A stretch of DNA of 47,024 nt from Faecalimicrobium dakarense (GCF_000499525.1 NZ_HG529318.1:1-47024); one strand, 5' to 3'; counted from the stretch's first letter, positions 16,175 to 24,504 are shown. Numbers and translations are program-made. The notes: generated by a model not told the origin, from the letters alone.

Positions 16175-16960
16175 TTAGATATTACGATTTTTAATCATAA
16201 GTGCAATATATCCTAAAAGAGAGCCTACTCCAATTGTAAGTGATACAGCAGATACTACATCTGATTTATTGTAAAATGGACGCTCTACAAAAATCATTGG
16301 ATTTACTATATTTCCATCAATATCTAAAAAATCTTTTGTATCATATGAAAAATAGTTTGCAAATTTATGTGTCGAATCTTCAGCAAAATCTATATCACTA
16401 TATACTGATTTTGCTTTTACCTTTGAAGAATCTAGACTAGTATTTCCTTTTTCCATATCTGCTACATATATGTCTCTTAGTTTTAATTTATTATTAAATT
16501 TGTCTTCTTTTAATAGTTTTTCAAGTTCTGATTTGTACATATCTAACTCAGTCATATCATATTTTTCTGCTATTTTTTTTAGCTCACTATTAAACTCTTG
16601 AGTTAGCTTATAACTGTTTTTTTGCAAGCTATCTTTATAGTACCACGTTGTTCCAAATACTAATAATCCAATTATGGCTACAATTCCAAATATTCTTTTA
16701 GTAGCTTTCAGTGTAGATTTATGTATATTTAATGATGTAGAGAGCTCCTTTATTATTATTTGTAACTCTTGTTGCATTTCTAAGCCCCCATCAAATCTTT
16801 CAATAGCTTTTTTACATGCTTCTTCTTCATCTAGTCCTTCTAACTTTAATTCATTTACAGATTCTATAAGATGTTGTCTCATTTCTTCTTTTAAATCAAG
16901 ATTTTTATTATTTATGCTGTTTTTATATAAATCATCTAGATACTTGTCTATTATCTTCAT
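16175..16960 (-). CDS. HAAS/permease-prefix domain membrane protein
   Basis: 261 residues. The N-terminal about 85 residues match the HAAS/DUF1700-like domain that partners with PadR regulators (DLKEEMRQHLIESVNELK, GLDEEEACKKAIERFDGG). A membrane helix follows near 88-106 (IFGIVAIIGLLVFGTTWYY), then an extracytoplasmic domain of about 120 residues and a C-terminal helix (VSLTIGVGSLLGYIALMI) with a basic end. Encoded 3 bases after the PadR gene. Such pairs form envelope-stress switches in which the HAAS domain modulates PadR; the mechanism here is inferred. Confidence 0.82.
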   Translation of the reverse strand: MKIIDKYLDDLYKNSINNKNLDLKEEMRQHLIESVNELKLEGLDEEEACKKAIERFDGGLEMQQELQIIIKELSTSLNIHKSTLKATKRIFGIVAIIGLLVFGTTWYYKDSLQKNSYKLTQEFNSELKKIAEKYDMTELDMYKSELEKLLKEDKFNNKLKLRDIYVADMEKGNTSLDSSKVKAKSVYSDIDFAEDSTHKFANYFSYDTKDFLDIDGNIVNPMIFVERPFYNKSDVVSAVSLTIGVGSLLGYIALMIKNRNI

Positions 16961-16963
16961 AAC

Positions 16964-17293
16964 TTAATTTTCCTCCCCTAAAAATTGATTCATAACCTTT
17001 TGAATAAATCTCCATTCTTGTTTCTTTACTTCTAAGAACTCTTTACCTTCATCAGTTAAATTATAATACTTTCTTCTTCCCCCAGAACTTTGCTCACTCC
17101 CCCAATATGCTTGAATTAAATTCTTAGATTCCATTCTTTTAAGAGCTAGGTACATAGTTCCCTCTTTTAGCTCAAATTCGCTTTTTTCTCTTACTTCTTT
17201 AGCTATTTCATATCCATAGCAATCTTTTTCTTTTAATATGGAAAGTATTAGAGTATCAATATGTCCTTTTAATACTTCTTTGTTTAACTCCAT
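16964..17293 (-). CDS. PadR-family transcriptional regulator
   Basis: 109 residues from ATG 17291-17293, eight bases after AGGTG; a GTG four codons earlier overlaps that site. PadR signature: LKGHIDTLILSILKEKDCYG, YEIAKEV, EGTMYLALKRMESKNLI and GGRRKYYNLTDEGKE. The C-terminus is short, so this is the PadR-s1 class. It heads the PadR-HAAS operon. The palindrome at 17321-17339 directly upstream is the likely autoregulatory site. Confidence 0.93.
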   Translation of the reverse strand: MELNKEVLKGHIDTLILSILKEKDCYGYEIAKEVREKSEFELKEGTMYLALKRMESKNLIQAYWGSEQSSGGRRKYYNLTDEGKEFLEVKKQEWRFIQKVMNQFLGEEN

Positions 17294-17320
17294 TATATAT
17301 ATCACCTACTTTATATTTAG

Positions 17321-17373
17321 TACTCTATTATATAGAGTAGTTATACTTAACATAGTAATTTATAATACTCTAT
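17321..17373 (-). promoter_or_regulatory. Putative PadR operator
   Basis: TACTCTAT and ATAGAGTA (17321-17339, 3-base centre) form an inverted repeat. A further TACTCTAT half-site lies at 17366-17373. Location is 28 bases upstream of the PadR start. Confidence 0.6.
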
Positions 17374-17417
17374 AATGCAAGGTTTAATTTTAAAACTGTA
17401 TTATTTCGAATAAAAGT

Positions 17418-17444
17418 GTCCATGAAAACATCTGTTTTGTAGAC
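17418..17444 (+). repeat. Hairpin module H, copy without adjoining array repeat
   Basis: GTCCATGAAAACATCTG with TTTTGTAGAC forms a short imperfect hairpin. It lies upstream of the tandem-domain gene, with a TATAAT-like box about 25 bases further on, the same order as at 27.05 and 39.3 kb. Confidence 0.55.
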
Positions 17445-17525
17445 CTTTTATTAAACTTTAAATTTAGATATAATTAAGTTAACGACTGTAATATAATATA
17501 AATAGGAATTTGAGGTGAAAATCTT

Positions 17526-17891
17526 ATGGACAAATATACAAAAGAAGAATTGTTAAAGGCACTACAAGTTGTATCTTCAACTATCAGTAACTGTGAAAAA
17601 ATACATCCCAAATTTGCAGAAGGTACCTCTCATCACACACTTCTTAAGAACAGGATAAAAGCAATGTATATTTCAAAATCATTGATAACAGATGAAGATA
17701 TTTCGGATGAATATACAAAAGAAGAATTGTTAGAGGCGCTACGACCTGTATCTTCAGTTATCAGCAAATGTGAAAAAGCACAGCTAAAATTTGTGGAGGG
17801 TACCTCTCATCACACCCGCTTCAAGAACATAATAGAAGCAATGTATATTTCAAAATCATTGATAACAAATGAAATTAGTAAAAGAGATTAA
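17526..17891 (+). CDS. Hypothetical protein made of two tandem 58-residue repeats
   Basis: 121 residues: repeat 1 at about 4-52 (YTKEELLKALQVVSSTISNC ... MYISKSLITDE) and repeat 2 at about 63-111 (YTKEELLEALRPVSSVISKC ... MYISKSLITNE). EGTSHHT and CEK occur in each. The DNA duplicates too (17535-17690 against 17715-17868). Single-repeat relatives are, as I recall, common uncharacterised clostridial proteins; function unknown. GAGGTG ribosome site. It lies just after module H and is followed by repeat R5. Confidence 0.75.
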   Translation: MDKYTKEELLKALQVVSSTISNCEKIHPKFAEGTSHHTLLKNRIKAMYISKSLITDEDISDEYTKEELLEALRPVSSVISKCEKAQLKFVEGTSHHTRFKNIIEAMYISKSLITNEISKRD

Positions 17892-17908
17892 TTTCTAGTT
17901 TTTCTATA

Positions 17909-18054
17909 TTAAAATAACAAGTCTTAAAATTTTACTTTAGGGACTAAGTTACATATTTAGAATAAAGTTAAAGCCCTTAGAAACAAAATGAATGGTTTCT
18001 AAGGGCTTTTTTACTAAATCTATTTCAATAAGTTTTTAAGGATTAGTTTAGCTA
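17909..18054 (+). repeat. Array repeat R5 (full)
   Basis: Leading TATATTAAAATAACAAGTCT, left box TTTTACTTTAGGGACTAAGTT, hairpin AAAGCCCTTAGAAAC / GGTTTCTAAGGGCTTT (17970-18009), right box. The apex is in the common orientation. Confidence 0.85.
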
Positions 18055-18161
18055 TTACCTAAATAATATGTAGGATTATTAGCAAAAAGTGCAACAAAAC
18101 ATAAATTTGTAGATAATTACTTTTTTAAATAGTATATTGAATTTAAGAAGGGAATGAGGCA

Positions 18162-18602
18162 ATGAAAATTAATATTTTAATAGATAAAGTTTTAAATAAA
18201 GACGAAATTGAAATTAAAGTAAGTCCTGAGAATATAAACCTTGGACAAGATTTAAAAAATTACATAAGACAAAATTCAAATTTAACAGTTATAAATGCGA
18301 CAAATGATAGAAAACTACAAGTAAATATCAATGATATCTTAGAATTTCAATCAGAAGGGCATATGTGTTGTGTAAAGATGAAATCTAAAGAACTTTACTT
18401 AATAAACAAACGATTAAAAGAAATAGAAAAGTTAGAGTATGCACACTTTATAAAAATCAATAATCAAACAATTATTAATTTAAATGAAATCAAGGAATTT
18501 TCATCTGCACCAAATGCAAGATTAGAAGTTATACTTAGTGATGGAGCATCTCACTTTGTAAACAGACACTATGTAAAAATAATAAAGGAGAGATTATTAT
18601 GA
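18162..18602 (+). CDS. LytTR-domain transcriptional regulator without receiver
   Basis: 146 residues. About 45 N-terminal residues are of unknown fold; the rest is a LytTR DNA-binding domain: NDILEFQSEGHMCCVKMKSK, KRLKEIEKLEYAHFIKINNQ, TIINLNEIKEF and FVNRHYVKIIKERL. There is no phospho-acceptor domain, so it belongs to the class cotranscribed with DUF3021 membrane proteins. GAAGGGAATGAGG ribosome region. It overlaps the DUF3021 gene by 4 bases (ATGA). Confidence 0.9.
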   Translation: MKINILIDKVLNKDEIEIKVSPENINLGQDLKNYIRQNSNLTVINATNDRKLQVNINDILEFQSEGHMCCVKMKSKELYLINKRLKEIEKLEYAHFIKINNQTIINLNEIKEFSSAPNARLEVILSDGASHFVNRHYVKIIKERLL

Positions 18603-19015
18603 ATAAACAATTAAAATCATCTTTTTTTCAAACTTTTTCAATGACATTTATATGGATTTTATTATTAATATCTATATTTTTAAGAGATATAACATTTTCA
18701 GTTAATTATACTTGGAATCTGGTAGGTATAAGTGCTATTTCTGCGAGTATATTCGGCATAATGTATCCAACCTTATGGAATTTTTCATCTATGAAAGCTT
18801 TTAACAAAATTGCTATATCATCTATTGTAAATACATTAGGTGGAATAGTATCAGTTTGGCTATTTTCAATCCATATGTTTAATTTTATAAAACCATGGAT
18901 AATATATATATTTATTCTTACAATAATAGGTCATGTTATTAGCTTTTATTTTTATTCAAAGTGGGATAATGATAAAAATTCTGATGAATTAAATAACTTA
19001 TTAAAAAATAACTAG
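18599..19015 (+). CDS. DUF3021 membrane protein
   Basis: 138 residues with four hydrophobic segments (SFFQTFSMTFIWILLLISIF; WNLVGISAISASIFGIMYPT; ISSIVNTLGGIVSVWLFSI; PWIIYIFILTIIGHVISFYF). Size, topology and coupling to a LytTR-only regulator identify the DUF3021 family, whose members are thought to inhibit the partner regulator at the membrane. ATGA overlap with that gene. Its stop codon lies within the left edge of repeat R6. Confidence 0.85.
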   Translation: MNKQLKSSFFQTFSMTFIWILLLISIFLRDITFSVNYTWNLVGISAISASIFGIMYPTLWNFSSMKAFNKIAISSIVNTLGGIVSVWLFSIHMFNFIKPWIIYIFILTIIGHVISFYFYSKWDNDKNSDELNNLLKNN

Positions 19016-19133
19016 TTGTTAAATTTCACTTTAGAGACTAGCTATATATTTAAAACAAATATAAAGCCCTTAAGATTCAAACAAATGGATTCTAAGGGCT
19101 TTTTTTACTAAACATCTTTAAATAAATTTTAGA
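19011..19133 (+). repeat. Array repeat R6 (full)
   Basis: Left box ACTAGTTGTTAAATTTCACT, hairpin AAAGCCCTTAAGATTC / GGATTCTAAGGGCTTT (about 19073-19112), right box. Apex in the common orientation. Confidence 0.85.
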
Positions 19134-19159
19134 ATTATAATTATACACCATAAACAGTT

Positions 19160-19520
19160 TTCACTGTACCTCACAATAATTTCATATATATTCAGTCACT
19201 AGGGAGATAAGTCTGAGCTGTTGGGAGCGACCCTAGGCTTCTTACCCCAGTACAAAGTACGATATTCCTACATGAGAATGGTTACTCATAAATTTCATCT
19301 AACTTTCAGAAATATAATCTATATTCTCTCTATCTTGTCCTAAGGCTACTTTAACATAGTTCTTGTGTTACACACAGATCTCTCTGCTTCAAGACAAATG
19401 GCTTTGTTTGGTATTTCCAATGTCATATAAGGTACCACGCTTATACCCCGTTGGATTATTCCTCACTGAGTCGTCTATTGCAGCCACCACAAGGCTATTA
19501 CCTTTATATGCAAGTATGTT
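19160..19520 (-). other. GC-richer structured remnant, possibly an IS605-type tnpB 3' end
   Basis: This 360-base stretch has visibly more G+C than its neighbours and no full gene. On the minus strand one frame runs from the AraC stop: GNSLVVAAIDDSVRNNPTGY, then KRGTLYDIGNTKQSHLS-stop. Further along, GGGGTAAGAAGCC precedes a stem CCTAGGG / CTCCCTAG (19196-19242), recalling the right-end hairpin of IS200/IS605 tnpB elements and their omega RNA. No RuvC motif or zinc finger is left. An unrelated structured RNA is the alternative. Confidence 0.35.
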
Positions 19521-20423
19521 TTAATCAGATATTGATTGTTTTTTCTTTCGATAAACAAAAGGTGAAACTCCAGTCTGTAACTTAAACTTTTCAATATAAT
19601 AGCTAGCACTTCCAAATCCACATTGGTAAGCTATATCAGTAATAGATTCATTTGTTGTAATTAATAAATTTTCACTAACGATTAATCTATAATTAGTAAT
19701 ATATTCAAAAATAGAACAATTCATATGTTTTTTAAATTCTCTACAACATGCACTTTTAGATAAATTAACTTGGCTAGATATATCTTTTAAGTTGATCTTT
19801 TCCATATAATGATTATGTATATAATTAATAATTTTTTTTAATCTAGAAGTATCATTAATATTTTTATCGTCATGGTATAATATAAGGCAATTTTTTATTA
19901 AACTATTCCATATATTCAAAATTGATATAAGTATTTGTAATTCAAACCCAGAATTTTTCTTTGTATACTCTTTATGAATCTCTAGCAAATCTTTTAAAAT
20001 ATCAGATTTCCACTTAGTATCACTTTTTAAGATACAATACTTAACCATTGAGTTGCCTACATATGGTCGTACATATTTTATATTTATTATACTTCCTGTA
20101 AAACCATAAATTAAATTTGGATGAAAATCAAAACAAATAAAAGAACTATCAATGTCTTTATAGTTCTTTGCACTATGTAGCTGTTGCGAGTTAATAAATA
20201 ACCCCTTTCCCTCAGGTAAAATTACTGTATCTCCTTCAATATTAAAGCTCACAGTTCCTTTTGTAACAATACAAAATTGAAGTTCCTCATGCCAATGCCA
20301 ATCAATAAAACCCAATACATTTTTGTTAATTTGAGTTGAATATATAGCAAGTGGAAACTCTAAAGATCCATGTTTAGTTATTTCTTTTTGGTTTTCATCA
20401 ATAATTATATTGTGAATTTGCAT
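19521..20423 (-). CDS. AraC-family regulator with N-terminal cupin
   Basis: 300 residues. N-terminal AraC-binding cupin: WHWHEELQFCIVTKGTVSFN and ILPEGKGLFINSQQLHS. The C-terminal pair of HTH motifs: INLKDISSQVNLSKSACCRE with FKKHMNCSIFEYI, then TNESITDIAYQCGFGSASYY with FKLQTGVSPFVYRKKK, the AraC signature. Divergent from the EamA transporter gene with about 150 bases between; it probably activates or represses that gene in response to a small ligand. ATG with AAAGGAG. Confidence 0.93.
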   Translation of the reverse strand: MQIHNIIIDENQKEITKHGSLEFPLAIYSTQINKNVLGFIDWHWHEELQFCIVTKGTVSFNIEGDTVILPEGKGLFINSQQLHSAKNYKDIDSSFICFDFHPNLIYGFTGSIINIKYVRPYVGNSMVKYCILKSDTKWKSDILKDLLEIHKEYTKKNSGFELQILISILNIWNSLIKNCLILYHDDKNINDTSRLKKIINYIHNHYMEKINLKDISSQVNLSKSACCREFKKHMNCSIFEYITNYRLIVSENLLITTNESITDIAYQCGFGSASYYIEKFKLQTGVSPFVYRKKKQSISD

Positions 20424-20571
20424 AATATTCTCCTTTATTAAAAGTTAGATTATAAACTATATATCAATATAGTTATATTTATAGCTTATATTTTTGTATA
20501 AATACATTTTTAATATCAATATAATTATACTATCGATTAAATAAATTTCATATAGAAAGGAAATAAATTTT

Positions 20572-21513
20572 ATGAAGGATTCTTTAAGGGCAAAAGGTCT
20601 ATTTCTAGTAATGTTTGGTACATTACTTTGGGGAATTTCTGGAGTTGTAGCTCAATATTTATTTCAAAGTAAGAACTTTACACCAGAGTGGCTTGTTGTT
20701 ATAAGAATGTTTTTTTCTGGAGCAATTATTTTAATTTTTTCTTTACTTAAAGGTGATAAAAATGTAATTGAAATATGGAAAGACAAAGAAAATATTATAA
20801 AGATTTTAATATTTTCTATACTTGGAATGCTTGGAGTCCAATATTCTTATTTTGCAGCTATACACCATGGAAATGCTGCTACTGCAACAATACTTCAATA
20901 TTTATCACCAATTATTATCACAATCTACTTAGCTCTTTATAATAAAAAACTCCCAACATTAAAACAAATATCTTGCGTACTTATGGCAATCTTAGGGACT
21001 TTTTTAATTATTACAAAAGGAAATTTAAACAGCTTAGCAATATCAAAACCGGCTATTTTCTGGGGAGTACTATCTGCTTTTGCATGTGCTATATACACAC
21101 TACAGCCTGCATCTTTATTAAAAAGATATGGATCATTATGTGTGGTCGGTTGGGGAATGCTTATTGGAGGAATTGCTTTTAGTTTTATACAGTCACCTTT
21201 TGATGTTGTAGGAAACTGGTCATTTGAGTCAGTTTTGGCTATTGTATTTGTAGTATTATTTGGAACTTTAACAGCTTTTTACTGCTATTTAGAAAGTCTA
21301 AAATATATTGAGCCCTATGAGGCTAGCGTATTTACTTGTGTAGAGCCATTGTCAGCATCTATTCTTTCAATAATATTTTTAAATGTAACTTTTAATTTAA
21401 TACAGTGGATAGGAACATTGTGTATAATTATTACAATTACTATGCTTTCACTTACTAAGAAAGAAAATAGTTCAATGAGTAAAGAAGAAGATGAAGGAAA
21501 CATTACTAGTTAA
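20572..21513 (+). CDS. EamA/DMT-family transporter
   Basis: 313 residues, ten membrane helices in two EamA repeats. Repeat 1 starts LFLVMFGTLLWGISGVVAQY and repeat 2 starts KPAIFWGVLSAFACAIYTLQ; each ends with a helix like ASVFTCVEPLSASILSI. Members export amino acids or drugs, or import metabolites; the substrate is unknown. Divergently paired with an AraC regulator. The intergenic stretch has a repeated ATATCAATATA motif (about 20463 and 20512) that could be AraC sites. The C-terminus is Glu/Lys-rich and cytoplasmic. Confidence 0.92.
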   Translation: MKDSLRAKGLFLVMFGTLLWGISGVVAQYLFQSKNFTPEWLVVIRMFFSGAIILIFSLLKGDKNVIEIWKDKENIIKILIFSILGMLGVQYSYFAAIHHGNAATATILQYLSPIIITIYLALYNKKLPTLKQISCVLMAILGTFLIITKGNLNSLAISKPAIFWGVLSAFACAIYTLQPASLLKRYGSLCVVGWGMLIGGIAFSFIQSPFDVVGNWSFESVLAIVFVVLFGTLTAFYCYLESLKYIEPYEASVFTCVEPLSASILSIIFLNVTFNLIQWIGTLCIIITITMLSLTKKENSSMSKEEDEGNITS

Positions 21514-21606
21514 ATTTTACTTTAGTAACTAGTTAGTATATTTGTATAAAATTAATGCCATTACAATTCATTTATTTGAATTATAATGGCATTAATTTTA
21601 CAAAGC
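21503..21606 (+). repeat. Array repeat R7 (flipped apex)
   Basis: Left box CTAGTTAAATTTTACTTTAG, hairpin ATTAATGCCATTACAATTC / GAATTATAATGGCATTAAT (21551-21595) with the flipped TTTATTT loop. It sits between the convergent EamA and CsaA-like genes and can terminate both. The usual right box is missing. Confidence 0.8.
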
Positions 21607-21607
21607 C

Positions 21608-21958
21608 TTATCCAACTCTTGTTCCATTAGGTACTGCTTTTTCAGGCTGTGCTAACACAGGAATAATACCATCAGCATATCCAATATCAAAAAGCATCCC
21701 TTCTGAAACTTCCCCTGCCATTTTCTTTGGAGCTAAATTAACTATAAATAATGCCTGTTGGCCTTCAATTTCTTTAGGATTATCTCTTTCACCTTTCATC
21801 CCTACTAATATAGTTCTTGTAAATTCCCCAAAATCAACAGATAGTTTAACTAACTTATCTGATTTTTCAACATCCTCAACTAATTTAATTGTTCCAACTC
21901 TAATATCAATCTTATCAATTAAGTCCATATTGATATTCGCTTTAACTGGAGCACCCAT
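21608..21958 (-). CDS. tRNA-binding OB-fold protein (CsaA / MetRS C-terminal-like)
   Basis: 116 residues. LIDKIDIRVGTIKLVEDVEK starts the EMAPII-like OB fold; DKLVKLSVDFGE, QQALFIVNLAPKKMAGEVSE and VPNGTRVG are the conserved strands, the last matching the CsaA ending. Family members bind tRNA or act as chaperone-like secretion factors (CsaA), or form the dimerisation domain of MetRS. Free-standing here. AAAGGAGG ribosome site. Unusually core-like for this region. Confidence 0.85.
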   Translation of the reverse strand: MGAPVKANINMDLIDKIDIRVGTIKLVEDVEKSDKLVKLSVDFGEFTRTILVGMKGERDNPKEIEGQQALFIVNLAPKKMAGEVSEGMLFDIGYADGIIPVLAQPEKAVPNGTRVG

Positions 21959-22063
21959 ACCAATTCCTCCTTTTCAACTTATTTTAATTAATTATAGCAT
22001 AGGAAGAAATATTAAATGTCCATTATTCAACAACTTTGCAATATTAATAGTTAGTATCCTATT

Positions 22064-22221
22064 AATGACACGTATAATACTCAATAAGTACTATGCATCT
22101 ACACGCCAAGATACTAATTGAAATAAATTTAATAGTATACTAAAATTATATTATCGAAGATGAATTTTGGAATCTATTTCCAAATACAAAATTGGTGTTA
22201 TTACTTGCCTCGGTATAATTA
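22064..22221 (+). repeat. Duplicated leader plus fragment of B3/4 gene, copy A
   Basis: 22064-22154 repeats 22823-22914 almost base for base (shared ACTAATTGAAATAAATTTAA). 22155-22221 matches the 5' coding part of the B3/4 gene (GAAGATGAATTTTGGAATCT against 23107 on) but skips the riboswitch and start codon. Together they are a decayed second copy of that operon's front, on the other side of the GNAT gene. Confidence 0.8.
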
Positions 22222-22247
22222 CTGATTAAATAAAAGGAGCCTAGATT

Positions 22248-22761
22248 ATGAAAAACTATATTAATACTAACATTCCTAATTTCAAAATTAGATTTGCAAC
22301 AAAAGAAGATAACAAATTAATACTTACATTTATTAAAGAATTAGCAGATTATGAAAATCTATTAAGTGAAGTAGTTGCAACAGAAGAAATATTATATGAA
22401 TCTTTATTTGTTAAAAAACAGGCTGAAGTAATAATAGGTGAATATAATAATGAACCAGTTGGATTTGCATTATTCTTCCATAACTTCTCTACTTTCTTAG
22501 GTAAAGCTAATTTATACTTAGAAGATTTATATGTAAGACCGAGCATGAGAGGTATTGGAGCTGGAAAGGCATTACTTTCAGCTTTAGGAAAAATAGCTAT
22601 AGATAGAGGCTGTGGTAGATTAGATTGGTGGTGTCTTGATTGGAATAAATCTTCTATAGAATTCTATAAAAAAAATGGGAGCAATTCCTATGGATGAATG
22701 GACTGTTTATAGAGTCGAGAACCAAGCTCTTATCGATTTAGCCAATGGTCTAAATGAGTAA
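22248..22761 (+). pseudogene. GNAT N-acetyltransferase, frameshifted near the C-terminus
   Basis: The first frame (22248-22697) encodes a diamine-type GNAT: FKIRFATKEDNKLILTFIKE, ADYENLLSEVVATEE, LYLEDLYVRPSMRGIGAGKA (motif A), LDWWCLDWNKSSIEFYKK. After an eight-A run (22668-22675) it ends abnormally. Dropping one A gives FYKKMGAIPMDEWTVYRVEN and a normal stop at 22759-22761, the typical spermine/spermidine acetyltransferase-like ending (MDEWTVYR). Only the last about 28 residues are lost, so partial function or slippage rescue is possible. Flanked by copies of the neighbouring operon's leader. Ribosome site AAAAGGAG. Confidence 0.88.
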
Positions 22762-22822
22762 CCATTTTATTTTCAATATAAACTATTAATTTAATATTTT
22801 GTTATTATAAGCTGAGCTGATA

Positions 22823-22914
22823 AATGACACTTATAATACTCTATAAGTACTATACATATACACACCAATGATACTAATTGAAATAAATTTAATAGTATGC
22901 TAAAGTTATATTAT
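22823..22914 (+). repeat. Leader direct repeat, copy B
   Basis: The counterpart of 22064-22154; it probably contains the promoter of the riboswitch operon (TTGAAA and TATATT/TATTAT-like boxes). It differs from copy A by scattered substitutions and small indels. Confidence 0.75.
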
Positions 22915-22943
22915 TAATATAAACTTGTAAATTATAATTAGTT

Positions 22944-23058
22944 TTCTAGGGTTCCGTAGTTTTTAACTAGCTGGTCCGAGAGAAAACACACAGTTAACTG
23001 TGGACACGGAAGGAAAAAAGCCTGGGAGATATTTTATAATACTTCCAAGGCTTTTTTG
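22944..23058 (+). promoter_or_regulatory. ykkC-family riboswitch (guanidine-I-like) with terminator
   Basis: Diagnostic ykkC stretches in order: CTAGGGTTCCG (22946-22956), CTGGTCCGAGAGAAAACACA (22971-22990), GGACACGGAAGG, AAAAGCCTGGGAGA. The expression platform is a terminator: AAAAAAGCC (from 23013) pairs with GGCTTTTTT (ending 23058). The start codon of the B3/4 gene is 30 bases on. ykkC class 1 senses guanidine; sequence subclasses sense ppGpp, PRPP or nucleotides. The downstream genes are not typical guanidine exporters or carboxylases, so the ligand is open. Confidence 0.88.
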
Positions 23059-23087
23059 TATTTAAATTATTTTAGGAGGGTGTTTAA

Positions 23088-23795
23088 ATGAAAAAATTTA
23101 TTACTGAAGATGAATTCTGGAATCTATTTCCAAATGCAAAAATTGGTGTTATTACTTGCCACGATATAGATAACTCTATAAAAGATAAAGACAAATATAA
23201 AAATATGATTTCTGAATCAGAAAAAGAAGTTTCAAAACACTTACGAAATGAGGAGTTTAGTAGTAATGAAGTAATAAAAGTATGGAGAGATGCTTTTAAA
23301 AAGTTTAAAACAAAAAAAGGTGCAAGGTCATCAATTGAGGCTTTATTAAAACGTGTTTCTACTGGAAAAAATTTAGGAACTATTAACCCTTTAGTAGACA
23401 TTTATAACTCTATTTCACTAAAATACGCTCTACCATGTGGTGGTGAGGATATAGATACATTTGTAGGAGATATAAGATTAACTAAGGCTATAGGGGATGA
23501 AAATTTTGTTACATTAGGAACTGATAAAAATGAACCACCATATGAAGGTGAAATAGTATATAAAGATGATGAAGGAGCAATCTGTAGATGCTTTAATTGG
23601 CGTGAATCAGTAAGAACTATGTTAACTGAAAACACAAAGAATGCTTTTTTATGTATTGAATTAGTAGATGAAAAAAGAGTGAAAGAATTTGAGAATGCTT
23701 TAAACGATTTATCTAAATTAGTTAAAGATAATTTAGGTGGAACATGTAGTATATCTATTCTTGATATTAATAATAAAGAGGCAGTTATAAATTAA
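23088..23795 (+). CDS. B3/4 domain protein (PheRS beta-like tRNA-binding domain)
   Basis: 235 residues. EFWNLFPNAKIGVITCHDID opens the B3/4 fold, with VWRDAFKKFKTKKGARSSIE, NLGTINPLVDIYNSISLKYA, LPCGGEDIDTFVGDIRLTKA and NEPPYEGEIVYKDDEGAICR following. In PheRS these domains edit mischarged tRNA; free-standing versions are proposed trans-editing or amino-acid-binding proteins. GGAGGGTG ribosome site. First gene of an operon behind a ykkC riboswitch, with the radical SAM gene 19 bases after. A fragment of its 5' end lies at 22155-22221. Confidence 0.88.
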   Translation: MKKFITEDEFWNLFPNAKIGVITCHDIDNSIKDKDKYKNMISESEKEVSKHLRNEEFSSNEVIKVWRDAFKKFKTKKGARSSIEALLKRVSTGKNLGTINPLVDIYNSISLKYALPCGGEDIDTFVGDIRLTKAIGDENFVTLGTDKNEPPYEGEIVYKDDEGAICRCFNWRESVRTMLTENTKNAFLCIELVDEKRVKEFENALNDLSKLVKDNLGGTCSISILDINNKEAVIN

Positions 23796-23814
23796 TTTTA
23801 AATGGGGGGAAATA

Positions 23815-24504
23815 ATGAGTAATTTTAGTTGTAAAAACATTTATATTGAAGATGGGAAAAAAATATTAGAAATTAATATACTTCCTGAAAAACACTGTAA
23901 CTTTGACTGTATTTTTTGCCCTATAGGAAGGTCAAAAAATAAAATAGATACACAAAAGTCATTTGATGAAATAGATGATTCATTAGTTGAATTAGAAAAA
24001 AAGATAGAAGATACAAAGCCAGAGTTAATCTTTATTAATTCAAAAGGAGAGGCTTTAGTACATGATAAAATTGAAGAGATCATAGATTTTATAAAATCTA
24101 AAGGGTTATCTGTAAGACTACTTTCTAATGGATACGTATTATCTAAAGATGATTACATAAAAATTGCTAATAAATGCGATGAAGTTATTGGCGAAATAAA
24201 AGTAATTACAGAGGAAGATTTCCAAAAAGTTCAACGACCAATTGAAGGTTATACTCTAAAAGAATATATTTCAAACATGGTTTACTTTAATAAACAATAT
24301 AAAGGTAAATTTATATTTGAAATAACTATTGTTAAAGGATATAACGATGATAATAAATCAGTTGAAAAGATAAAAGATGTTATTAAAGAAATATCTCCTG
24401 ATAAGGTAATTGTTGTAAGAATGGATGATGAAATCTTTAAGAAAAAGCTTGGAATAAGTGATGAAAGATTTGAAGAAATTTCAAAGGAATTACTAAATAT
24501 ATAA
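23815..24504 (+). CDS. Radical SAM protein
   Basis: 229 residues. CNFDCIFCP is the CxxxCxxC 4Fe-4S motif; INSKGEALVHDKIEEII is the GGE-like SAM-binding strand, and SVRLLSNGYVLSKDDY a later strand. The short barrel without extra Cys clusters resembles the MoaA/wyosine-like small class (COG0731). Second gene of the riboswitch operon. Substrate unknown; co-expression with a tRNA-editing-like domain suggests a tRNA or amino-acid-related role, which is inference. GGGGGGA ribosome site. Confidence 0.88.
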   Translation: MSNFSCKNIYIEDGKKILEINILPEKHCNFDCIFCPIGRSKNKIDTQKSFDEIDDSLVELEKKIEDTKPELIFINSKGEALVHDKIEEIIDFIKSKGLSVRLLSNGYVLSKDDYIKIANKCDEVIGEIKVITEEDFQKVQRPIEGYTLKEYISNMVYFNKQYKGKFIFEITIVKGYNDDNKSVEKIKDVIKEISPDKVIVVRMDDEIFKKKLGISDERFEEISKELLNI

